NCBI GenBank assembly: GCA_030278955.1
Contig: JAOANR010000002.1
Location: 8,483,982-8,547,981 of the forward strand
Source of the DNA: Hygrophila difformis
Taxonomy: Eukaryota > Streptophyta > Magnoliopsida > Lamiales > Acanthaceae
Direction of reading: 5' to 3'
DNA: 64,000 nucleotides
The notes below the pieces were generated by a model. The model saw only the letters and a list, made by a program, of their open reading frames with translations. It made no database searches and had not been told where the DNA came from. Positions 54,558-64,000 of this stretch are shown here, piece after piece. A program made the translations under genes and the position numbers. Every line of letters starts with the position of its first letter. The stretch's first letter is position 1.

Positions 54558-55175
54558 TGTTAACGATGAAATTTTGGAGGAGCAGAACCTCTCTTTGATT
54601 GATGAACTTTAGGAAAGATTACAAGGAATATGAAAAACAAATTATAGGAATTGAAAGAAAGCAGTAAAGGAATTGAAATACAGAAAGCAGTAAATAAAAT
54701 AAAATGCAAAAAGCTGTAAAGAAAGTAAAATAAGTAAAATACGGCTTCTTGAGAAGTGTTGAAGGTGTCTGCATTTGGGGCCACATTACACTTATATAGG
54801 AGTGGGGAACCTAGGGTTCCCTCAAGCCCATGAAAGCTCCACCTGATTTCTTTCCTTTGTTGGTGTCTCGTCCTGATTTGCTTCCTTGAGTGGTGCCTCG
54901 TCATGATTTTCTTCATTGGGTGGTGCCTCCCTGATTTGCTTCCTTGTGTGGTGCCTCATCCTGATTTATTTCCTTTGATGACACCCCATGGTGATACCTT
55001 CCTTGCATGTTGCCCCTCACCACGATCTTTTGTCCTTGTAAGGTGTCTCGCCCTACTGACTTGGGGATGAGTCCTCTCTTTCAGTCCCTTCTCTTTCGAA
55101 TATATCTTCACGGACTGGGCCGAGCAATGAGACCTAAATAGATGGGTCTTAATATATTTTTTTATTGGTTTAACA
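54558..55175 (-). repeat. 5' LTR of A
   Basis: 618 bp, TG...CA ends, bordered by CTAAG. Includes a TATA-like CCTATATAAG (minus, 54800-54791) and a tandem repeat in U3. Confidence 0.88.
54842..55051 (-). repeat. 30-bp tandem repeat in U3 of A
   Basis: About seven units of roughly 30 bp (plus reading CCTGATTTGCTTCCTTGAGT then GGTGCCTCGT), decaying to the right. It lies just upstream of the TATA-like box, where promoter enhancer repeats often sit. Confidence 0.8.
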
Positions 55176-55180
55176 CTAAG

Positions 55181-55714
55181 TTACTTATATACTATACTCC
55201 TAAAACCTTTCAACTATGAATTAAATTGGGGATGGGAGCTAAACCTAATAGTAAGTCCCCATTGGTCTCCTATCAATTATTTTCGTCCCTTTATAATTTA
55301 CTAGATTTTTTCGCCTGCTACGCATGGGTGTTGAACTTATATTAGTTTATACAAAAAGAATATATATATATTTTTTTTGATTACATGAGCTTAACAACGA
55401 ACATTGCCAAAAATGATTCTTCATCAATCTGTTGTAAGTTACTACTTGTAACAGAGTTTGCTACATCAGCATCCTTTTTGTTCTTCAGTTCCCGGCAGTC
55501 AGTTACGTTGTTTTTCAACCATGTTGACAACGTCATCACAACCTCGATTATCTTCACAATTCTATCCAAACTTGGACCTAACAATATCCTTGCATTATAA
55601 AGTTTATAAAAAATATCATTTCTCCCTAATATATTATCCATTTTGACTATTATCTGTAAAGTTTTTAAAGAATATTATTTATATATTTTTTTTGGACATA
55701 TACCGGTATCTCCA
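55181..55714. other. AT-rich intergenic DNA right of A
   Basis: A minus-strand open frame at 55641-55381 (86 codons; KVVEV-like helix text, TWLKNNVTDCRELKNKKDAD) is not recognised and may be chance or a gene relic. Otherwise featureless. Confidence 0.4.
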
Positions 55715-55935
55715 TAACATATTGGGCCTAAGACTAATCTCTTGAGGATCTGGTGGGTATTTAAGTGTTGCCTCTCCCAAAGCATAATTCTGCATATATA
55801 CACAAAGCATAGGTTGGGGGTTCGATTCCCCACCCGGCCCCTATCCGGCTATCCCACCGTTTTCACATTTGTCATTTATGTGCTATGATCTCCCACCATC
55901 TATTCCCTAACCTGTTTAGACTATTAAGAAAAAGA
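55715..55935 (+). mobile_element. tRNA-derived SINE, copy 2
   Basis: Box-B-like GGTTCGATTCC at about 55816, CCCACCCGGCCCC, the tail CCTGTTTAGACTATTAAG and an A-rich end AAAAAGAAA. Shares the head-to-tail order with the copy at 1962-2118. The 5' limit is uncertain; the text from GGGCCTAAGACTAATCTC may belong to it. Confidence 0.55.
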
Positions 55936-56642
55936 AATATTTAATAATTCACCGTACATTGTTTAAAATTTTTGTCATATTTTCATTCATTAAATCTTAT
56001 AAATGGATTTTAAATTTTTGTTTTGATTAGTTTCTATGGACTAATTCTTAATTTTATAATTAATAAATTTTAATTATAATTACTTTTTGATTATTTGTTA
56101 AGTTTCAAAAATATTATGAAGAATATGAAAATTTTTTGGTAGTGATTATAGGAATTAGTGTTTACTATAATATTTTAAGTACTATAATATTTTAAGTTAT
56201 TATTAGTATGTATTTTAAAATCTAATGCTAAATAGAAATATAACTCTCATAACTATAAAAATTTTAGTTCATATATCAATCAGGCAATCAGATAGTTGTC
56301 GTCAGGTTGCAATTAGTTCTTGGATATAACGTAGGTCATAAAATTTGATTCAGTCTTGCATATTTATCTTTACCATAGTTCGGTCATCTGCAATTGGCGC
56401 TACTTTCATATAATTTGTCATCAATATTTTTAGTTGTCAACTTTGGGTACTTCAGAAATTTCTTGACGTATGATTTGATGGAAATTTTTTGATAGAGTAA
56501 TTTTTCCTTCTTCAAAAGAATCACAAAGGCGTGCATATGATTTCGCCATATAAAGGGATGTATCTTATCACACTGTTATATTAATTATTATGTCAATATT
56601 GTAATATAAAAACTACTTATATGGATGTGATTATGTAGGAAA
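55936..56642. other. AT-rich intergenic DNA
   Basis: No coding or repeat feature recognised. Confidence 0.6.
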
Positions 56643-56659
56643 TTATTATATATGGAGTC

Positions 56660-58917
56660 AGGGCCGCTTGGTTGGGGAGGAAAGAGGAGCTTAAGAAACT
56701 ACTATTGGCCGAGGAGAGACGATGGTGGCAGAAATCGAGGATCCGTTGCTTAAAGATGGAGATCAAAATACGCGATTTTTTCATGCGATTACTTCGATAA
56801 ATAGACGGAGGAACTTTATTGGGGCTATCTATAGAAATGGGGCTGTGGTGGATGATTCGAGAGTGATTAAAGAAATAGCTTTTGAACATTTTAGTGCCAT
56901 TTTTTCCAAGCCTGGGGTGATGATTTTTAATGTGGAAAATATTGGTTTGGAAAAAATAGAAGAGTCGGACATCAGATGGTTAGAAAGGGACTTCTCAGAG
57001 GAAGAAATTCATGAAGCGCTATGGAGTTGTGATGGGAATAGGGCACCCGGACCGGACGGATTTAATTTGGGTTTCTTTAAGAAATATTGGGAGATTCTAA
57101 AAGGCGATGTGATGCGTATCTTCAGGGGTTTGGAGGGGAGGGCAGGCTTCCTAGTGAAGTTGGGAGTTCATTCATAGCGTTTATTCCTAAAGTGGATAGA
57201 ACGATGGATTTTAAGGAGTATAGACCAATTTCCTTGGTGGGTAGCATTTATAAAATAATTATGAAGGTGCTGTCAAAAAGATTACAGGGAGTTTTAAATG
57301 GTTTGGTAGGACAATCGCAGATAGCTTTTGTGAAAGGGCGCCAAATATTGGATGGGGTACTTATTGCCTCCGAGGTCATCCATACTACTCATACGGCTGG
57401 GAGGCAGGGTTTCGTAATCAAGCTGGATTTCGTGAAGGCTTATGATGATATTTCTTGGGAGGCTCTTCTGGGTGTTCTGGAGGTGATGGGCTTTGGTGCT
57501 AGGTGGGTTAAATGGATCAAAGAATGTATATGCTCGGCGTCGGATGCGGTCTTGATTAATGGGTCACCTACGTAATTTTTTAGAATGCACAGAGGTCTTC
57601 GGCAGGGGGATCCGCTCTCTCCATACTTGTTTGTTCTTGTGGCAGAAATATTTGGCAGGTTGTTGAGCAAGGCGGTTGCAATAGGGTTGTATCCAGGATT
57701 GGTTTCGGGCGTGGGGGGGGGCAGTTATATCCCACCTCCAATATGCAGATGATGTAATTCTTTTTTGCGATGGTGAGCTTGATCAGGTGATTCTGGTAAA
57801 GAGATTATTAGTTTGCTTGACCCTTGCCACGGGGCTTAAAATCAATTTTGGGAAATGTAGCATTACTGGTATTAATTGTTCAGATGAAATGGTTAATGAT
57901 GCAGCAGGATTGCTCGGGTGTAGTGTGGGCAGGTGGCCTTTGACTTATCTGGGGATTCCGATTGGTGGGAGAATCAATAGCGTGGCTATTTGGCAACCTG
58001 TTCTAGATAGGATTGATAGAAAGCTAAGTGGTTGGAAGGGATGCTTGCTGTCTTAGGCTGGGCGTTTGTGCTTAATTCAATCAGTTCTAAGCAGCTTGCC
58101 TGTGTATTTTATGTCGATATTTAATGTCCCTAAAACGGTGGCGGATAGGTTGGAGTTTCTCAAGCGTAGATTCTTCTGGAATGAGGGAGAGGGTGTTCGG
58201 AGGCTCCACACAGTGTGTTGGGAAAAGATTTGTAGACATAAGAAAGATGGAGGGTTGAGCGTTCGGGACTCTCAGCAATTTAATTTCGCACTTCTCCTTA
58301 AGTGGAGATGGAGATTTGGGATAGAACAATCTTTATGGAAAAAAGTTATTGATGCGAAATATTATGGTAATACAAGCCCTTTAGTGCCGGATGCGAGAGT
58401 GGGTAGGTCGTGTTGGGGTAAAATCTGCCAGGCGTGGGAAGAATTGAAAATAGAGGAACCTGGAGGTGGCTTCTCAGTTCAAGTGGGTAATGGGATTGCA
58501 AATCGCTTCTGGCAAGATATTTGGGTTAAGGAGGGGAAACCTTTGATGATATTGTTCCGCAGAATTTTTACATTGGCATGTAATAAGGAAGGTAAGATAT
58601 TTGAGTTCAGGAAGTGGTCCGGGTTTCAATGGGAATGGTGTATACCATTGAGACGGGCGTTGTTCGATTGGGAATTGGAGCTCTGGAATTGTTTCTTAAT
58701 GGTTTTGAATCAGGTGCGCCTTAATAGGTTCTTGGTGGATAGAGTGGTTTGGCGGAAAGAAGGTGATGGGAGTTTCTCTACTGGATCGGTATGGAGAAGG
58801 AAGGAGGATTCAGTTGAGGCAGGAACTCAGGGGTTTTGGAAACATCTTTGGAAAATCAAAGCTCCCATGAAGGTTAAAATTTTGGTATGGAAGATAGCTA
58901 ATTACTCTCCAGGTTAA
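56660..58917 (+). pseudogene. LINE reverse transcriptase (ORF2, middle part)
   Basis: AEERRWWQKSRIRWLKDGDQ, NTRFFHAITS (pre-RT), DGNRAPGPDGFNLGFFKKYW, then a frameshift near 57130; FIPKVDRTMDFKEYRPISL, KRLQGVLNGLVGQSQIAFVK, FVIKLDFVKAYDDISW, a stop at about 57573, HRGLRQGDPLSPYLFV, QYADDVILF (active-site ADD at about 57745), LKINFGKC, LTYLGIPIGG; an in-frame TAG at about 58056, then SVLSSLPVYFMSIFNVPKTV, RRFFWNEGEG, GNGIANRFWQDIWV and WKIKAPMKVKILVWK (zf-RVT type). Several stops and frameshifts. Non-functional. Confidence 0.9.
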
Positions 58918-59397
58918 GGATATGCTTGCAAAAAGAGGATGTTTACAAGCTACAGCTGCTACATGTTTATTTTGTGGGAATGAGATTGCATCGGTGGATC
59001 ATTTATTTTGTAGATGCAAACTTGTAATTTCAACTTAGTATCGTGTGTTGGAGTGGTTTGGTGTGGTATGGTCGATTCTGGACAGGATAGATTGCTTGCT
59101 CGCTTGGTGGTGGGGCTCTAGGCTGAAAAATGGGAATAGGGGGTTGTGGCTTCTCTCATGTGCTGCTACCCTATGGACAGTATGGAAGGCTCGAAATGGG
59201 ATGATATTCAATGGCCAACAGATAGAGATTAATGGGATGTTGGAGGAGATCAAATGGCGGGCTTGCTTGTGGTGGAAAATGTCAATTAAGGATGCTAGCT
59301 GTTAAGTTGGGGAGCTGACAGATAGTTTCCCTCATAGATTGGTTCAGGGCAGAATAGGCAGGCAGGTCACCCCTCGGAGTGGTTTGGTTTGGGTACG

Positions 59398-59832
59398 ACC
59401 AGAGCAAGGATGGTGGAAGATTAACACAGATGGCTCTTCTCTGGGAAATCCGGGCCCGACGGGGGTGGGGGGTTGATACGGAACGACGAGGGTGAGGTAG
59501 TTTTTACTCTGTCTGATTTTATTGGCATTACTGATTCAACAACGGCTGAGCTTACAGCGATTAGTCGAGTTTGTATGGCTTTGATTCGGGATCAGGGGTT
59601 CCCACTTCAAAGGCTAATTTTTGAATGTGATTCGGCTAATGTGGTGGGGTGCTTAAGAGAACCGGAGGCGATGCCATGGCACCTGTGTGATCTGTCTAGT
59701 CCTATTGTGGAGCTGCTGAGCTTTGCTGGGGAAGTTAAAATCCAACATGTACTGCGTGAGAGAAATTCAGAGGCCGACTCCTTGGCTCGTCGGGGTGCTA
59801 GGGGTGTTGGGAAGATTGTGGAATGCTCTTGA
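59398..59832 (+). pseudogene. RNase H domain of the LINE
   Basis: INTDGSSLGNPGP (first catalytic Asp) near 59420-59460 in one frame, then from 59473 GEVVFTLSDFIG, TTAELTAISR (Glu), FECDSANVVGCLR (Asp) and HVLRERNSEADSLARRGA (final Asp). This is the plant-type RNase H found at the end of many L1-like LINE ORF2s. A frame change separates the first motif from the rest. Confidence 0.85.
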
Positions 59833-60388
59833 AGCTGTATCGTTGCTGTGAACAATTCAGTCACTGTGACTTTGAGTCTGCTTACATGAGCAAATCGTAC
59901 AGAAGGGGGTTGATGGTTAAATTGCTGATTGCCTTTCGAGCTGCTGTTGTAAATTTTGATGTTGGTCAGGTATTTCAGTCTGCAACATTATGCCTGTTTG
60001 TCACTGGATTAGAAGCACTAGAAGAGTGGAGCTGTAGGTGTGCGCTTTTTGCTTGGTTGGATTAGTTTTGTGGGTTACTTTGCTGAGGTTTCTTTTCGGA
60101 ATTTGTTTGCACTTTGCTTTCACATTTTGTAAGGGGGTTGTATTTGGCCTCTCTTTCATGCTTCGATGGATTTGTTTGTTGGTGGTGTATTGCAATGTTG
60201 ATGGATATGAATAAACCCTTTTATTCCTAAAAAAAATAATAACATGCCATGATTTTCAATTCTTTATTTCATAACATACTCTAACTATCCCGTAAATGAA
60301 TCACTCTTACAATGATTCTCCAATCATATTTGTTTTATTGAGTGAATCCAAACTATCATACTTCATTATATTCGTCATTTCTCTTAGT

Positions 60389-60789
60389 GGGGTGTATTGG
60401 ATTGAGACTCTACAGGATTTTTTTGGACTTTCAAAGTTGTGGTGTATTCAATATAGATTTTTAAAAGTTTTAAAAATCTAGATGTATTCAATACAGATTT
60501 TAAAAAGTCGTTAAAAATCTAGAGATATTCAATACAGATTTTAAAAAGTCTTTAAAAATCTAGAGGTATTCAACACTCTATGAATTTTAATTCTTTATAG
60601 ATTTTAATGGATTCTCTTAAAAATTATAACTACACGAAATCTCTCTAAAATCAGCCAGACTCTTCATAAACTCTATACAAATCAACCAACTCTACGTGGA
60701 GTCCACAAACTTTTTAAATCCACCGACCTTTTAAAGTTCATAAAAATCTATTAAAGTCTCAAACGAATACGCCCCCCCCCCCCCCCCCC
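60389..60789. mobile_element. MITE-like element with internal tandem repeats and poly-C end
   Basis: Left GGGGTGTATTGGATTGAGACT and right AGTCTCAAACGAATACGCCCC form imperfect terminal inverted repeats. Inside, TATTCAATACAGATTTTAAA and AAAATCTAGA repeat about three times at 60448-60570. The right end runs into 18 consecutive C (60772-60789), which blurs the border, so the target duplication could not be read. Superfamily uncertain. Confidence 0.6.
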
Positions 60790-61640
60790 AATATTGGAGA
60801 ATGAATCCAAAAATGAGTTATTACTCATTGAATATAAAATTATTGGATAATAGTTTTATTGATTATTCCCCTAATTATTATATTCAATTATTTCGGTAAA
60901 GTAATAACTACTTTTTTATGCTTGTATTTTAAATCACATTAGCAATCTGTTCAACTATTAATACATATTTTTTAATGCTATGCATGTTTCAACGCAAAGA
61001 AAAACTCTAATGGACAATCATATAATTAACCTTTTGGTCTTCACATTTTTCTTGGCAATAGAGCAACATATGACATGTAAAATCGACTAATACATTTTCT
61101 GACCTTTTGATAAACTTAAAATTATAAAATTTAGGATTATGTTCATAAGTATTTATTTTCAAAACATCAAAAGAAATAATGGTAACATAAATTCACTGCA
61201 CTTTTCGAACTAAAAAAAAAAGAAAAAAAGGAAGCATGAGACTTAAAATTCATGGCTACGGAGGCTATTGAATTTATAAAATTTAGTGGCATAATTGACG
61301 ATCTAACCCAATGGTGTAAATTAGAGAAAACATGTGTTTAGTACTACTGTTGAAGTTAAAGTCAGTGGAGCGCAGATGAATATTAATCATTGATAAGTAT
61401 TTATATGCATTAATATTTTAATCTGGAGTCAGTGCATCTTGCTTATATTGCTATTATCCATAGTAAATTATGCAACTGGAAGTAACTAAAGTACTAACAT
61501 TCAGTAACTTATTTTCAATATGCAGTTGAAGGTTTCCTTCCAAAATCCATAAAATAAATAAATATCATGTTTCTAGCATTTTAGAAATAACATTCATTAA
61601 CTAAATAATACAAATATGTAGTTTCTTATTTTTTTTCCCT
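60790..61640. other. AT-rich intergenic DNA
   Basis: No gene. Runs of A and T only. Confidence 0.6.
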
Positions 61641-61669
61641 ATAAGCACACAAACATGGCATAAACCTGC

Positions 61670-63640
61670 TTGGGAAGTGCAGGAATGGAAAGGGACAGTT
61701 TCAAACCACGCAGGAACCTGTTTGGGGTGTTTATCGGTAACATCCCAGTGGAGACGCCGTACAGGGAGATCTTCGCCGAGGTGGATAGGGTGGCGAAAGT
61801 CCGGCAATGGTATTTCCCTGCTAGGAAGTGGCCGGTGAAGGGACACAAGTTTGGTTTCTTCCGATTTTATCGGAGGGAAGAAAGGGAGAGAGTGATACGA
61901 GAGGTTCATGGGAGATTATGGAACGGTAGTAAGCTTAGGTCAAACTGGGCGGTTCCTGGTAGTAAAGGCGGCGGAGCAGCGAATCGGGTTATGGAGGGCA
62001 GGCGGAGGCCAGTTAACTCTAGGGTCCTGGATGAGACAGTAAGGGATAGGAATAGGATGTGCAAAGGAACCGATGCATGGAGGGATGAACGTACTTATGC
62101 AGAGGTGATTAGAGGGGGACACAACAGTAAAGAAATTAGGGCGGAGGGCAGTAAGGTGGGTGTGGTTAAACTGAAGGAGGTTCAAGGAGATTTGGCATGG
62201 CTCCAACAATCCGCGGTGGTTAAATTACGGAAGCTTGAAAACCTTATAGATTTTCAGGACTGGTTGTATCATTCATACCCAGATTGTAAGGAGATATTGT
62301 ATGGGGGAGGGCATGTGGTTTTGGTCGTGCTCAGTAGCATGAAGCAAAGAGATGAATTTTTGTCGGATCGTAGGGATCGTTTGTTCATCGAATGGAAGAG
62401 GCGATGGGATATAGGAACATCTAGCCGGCGTCAGTTAGTATGGATCTATGTGTATGGTTTACCTTTCATCGCATGGTGCGAAGAAAATTTCCAGAGGTTG
62501 GTGAACGGGTGGGGCAAAGTTATCAATATAGATAGTGAAACCAAAAGGAAAAAGAGGTTCGACAGAGCAAAAATTTTGGTTGATCTTCATACGGACGCTG
62601 AAATCCCAGTGGTGATGATGATTCAAGTGGGGGAGGTCATGTCACAGGTCCGCATCTTCGCTAACTTCAGTGAAGCAGTGGTAGTGGAGGATGCTTCATC
62701 GATGGAGGGGCGGGCTGAGATGGTGGCAAGGAGGACCGGTAGTGACAAGGGTGGAGCTTCGCCGGAGGCCTTGGAGACTGGAAGAGTTAGGCCCGCTGTG
62801 CATGGGGAAGTGGAAGAAACCCGAGTGTCGGAACTTGGGGGAATGAGCAATTTAAAAAAGGTGGCGGCTTCAAATTATGCCACTGTTGGAGCATGCACTA
62901 GCACATCCCAAGAAAGGAGTATGTGGATTAATGAAGGTGATACGCATGGCCTTGATGAGGGGGAAGGTATTTTTTGGAGGGGCCAATAGTTGACGGGCTA
63001 AGTGGGCTACGGGTGGATGACATAAAGGGGATGGGTACTGCTAGCAGTGGGCCGATGGAAATCGGGCCATATTTTGACTCCCAGACTGGGCCGGTGGACG
63101 GAAATAATTTGGCTGGACCTACGGCTTTAGCAGATCCTAATGTGGGTATTAAGTCTGACGGACATAACAAATGGCAAAGGATCGATGAGATAGGGAATTT
63201 GAGAGTAGTCTTGGAAACATCGTCGGTGGAAGGGGCATTAAAAATAAGTCAAGGTCTGGTGAGAAGGGAAAGGCAGTTCAGGTAAGTAATGAAGATGTTG
63301 TCGAGGTAGATGAAGCGGTGGGAGATACAACGCTTCCTGGACAAACTATGAGGCTTAATGCTGAAGTGGATATGGGAGAGGAAGGAACACAGATTGAAGG
63401 TTCGGTGCTGCCTGAGGAGGCCAGATCTGAGGAGATTCCAGAGTTTAAACGGATTGAAGAAGCTATGGCTAAGGTGTTTATGGGGAAGACAGGGGCGAAG
63501 CGCAGAGGTCGTAAGAGGGGCAGAAAAGTACTCTTAAAAGGCAGAGTTGGGGGGTGGGAAAGGAGTAGCTGTGGGCGGACAGGAGACGGACGAATTTGCC
63601 AAGTTGCAATTTGCAACTTTCCATACACAAGGAGAAATTA
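61670..63640 (+). pseudogene. LINE ORF1 (RNA-binding, DUF4283-like), separate copy
   Basis: Open from about 61670 to 62989 (439 codons): an RRM-like start (NLFGVFIGNIPVETPYREIF, FFRFYRREERERVI), a linker, then a region typical of plant L1 ORF1/DUF4283 (LVWIYVYGLPFIAWCEENF, GKVINIDSETKRKKRF, RAKILVDLH). It continues with frame changes through 62974-63285 and 63318-63641, with a Gly/Ser-rich low-complexity part and a basic end (GAKRRGRKRGRK). A C-terminal zinc knuckle is not seen. The sequence breaks off near 63645 without ORF2. It lies downstream of the ORF2 piece in the same orientation, so the two are separate insertions. Long open frame suggests relatively recent insertion. Confidence 0.8.
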
Positions 63641-63644
63641 AGCT

Positions 63645-64000
63645 AGTTGCCTTCTGAAGCTTTGAGGTCAAACCCCGATGCAATGCCCCCCGACAGCCTT
63701 TACACTATAATTCCTATAGGGCTGTTAAAAAGCTTGCCTAGTTTTTCCTACCGAAAGCGCACGGTATCAAGCTGCAATATTTATTTTAATTGTCGGGATC
63801 GTTCAAAAGAGAGTTACACGATAGAAGTGTCTTGATAGAATTATTAGCTTTTAGAATCTGTCTTTATTCTTGATTTAAGGATGTTGTAATGATGATTACT
63901 AAAGAATACTACTGAAATGTAAATGCTTAAAGCTGTAAATGTAGTAAAGAAAACAATTAAAATGATGTAGAACATTATGGTTTTATTCACGAGTTTAAGA
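63645..64000. other. Unassigned DNA at the right edge
   Basis: LINE similarity has ended. Nothing recognised in the remaining 355 bases. Confidence 0.5.

Larger units (their letters stand above)
29026..55175 (-). mobile_element. LTR retrotransposon A (Tat/Ogre-like, gag-only, TR-GAG type), outermost of the nest
   Basis: TSD CTAAG at 29021-29025 and 55176-55180. The 5' LTR is 55175-54558, the PBS 54557-54537 (TTGGCACGCCCAGTGGGAC). Gag follows, then a GC-rich tandem array, then a shortened 3' LTR (29219-29026). Without the B insertion (29918-52889 plus one TSD copy) it is about 3.2 kb. No protease, RT or integrase exists between gag and the 3' LTR. This fits the non-autonomous TR-GAG class that depends on a partner element's enzymes. 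Confidence 0.88.
56643..60237 (+). mobile_element. L1-type LINE with RNase H, 5'-truncated
   Basis: Plus strand, ORF2 only: pre-RT, RT, zinc-binding C-terminal domain and RNase H, then an AATAAA-like signal and an A-rich tail (60228-60237). ORF1 and the APE endonuclease are missing at the 5' end, as expected of incomplete target-primed reverse transcription. No target duplication was identified. Confidence 0.87.

Overview
This is nuclear DNA from a flowering plant. The evidence is plant-specific gene fragments (AGO4-class Argonaute, small-subunit ADP-glucose pyrophosphorylase, chloroplast CSP41b, plant PMT methyltransferase, CDKG/CDKC kinases), plant-type Ty3-gypsy chromoviruses, a plant L1-type LINE with an RNase H domain, and AT-rich introns. 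I see no intact host gene. Nearly the whole window is mobile DNA and its debris. The species cannot be fixed from sequence alone.

Left part, 1-26829: two Helitrons lie head to tail on the minus strand. H2 (13477-26829) has a 3' end with hairpin plus CTAG at 13477-13505 and a 5' end of TC plus the ACTATATAA-type motif near 26800-26829. H1 begins directly after it (TC at 13476-13475) and runs off the left edge, with its 3' terminus about 37 bases outside the window. No Rep/helicase is seen. Both are non-autonomous carriers of host gene pieces that keep introns and all point the same way as the element. H1 holds pieces of beta-galactosidase, AGO4, CDKG, RNA polymerase I A49, PMT methyltransferase, CYP71, a SEC12-like protein and CDKC, plus several exon-like pieces I cannot name. 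H2 holds pieces of AGPase small subunit, CSP41b, ECM29, tRNA dimethyltransferase TRM1 and COG3. Stops and frameshifts show that several are dead.

Middle, 26830-29025: short intergenic DNA with an AAT microsatellite and a 524-bp non-autonomous hAT element with an 8-bp target duplication.

29026-55175: a four-level nest of LTR retrotransposons, each level proved by its own 5-bp target site duplication. A (Tat/Ogre-like, gag only, minus, TSD CTAAG) is interrupted in gag by B (CRM-like chromovirus, minus, TSD ATTAG). B is interrupted in RNase H by C (Tekay/Del-like chromovirus, minus, TSD CCTGG). C's 5' LTR is interrupted by D (internally deleted Tekay-like element, plus, TSD TTGGG). All coding regions carry stops or frameshifts.

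Right part, 55176-64000: AT-rich intergenic DNA with a tRNA-derived SINE (a second copy sits at about 1960 in the other orientation), a 5'-truncated LINE ORF2 with RNase H (56643-60237), a MITE-like element with a long C-run, and a separate LINE ORF1 piece (61670-63640). The overall picture is a transposon-dense, probably heterochromatic segment in which Helitron exon shuffling and LTR nesting account for almost everything visible.
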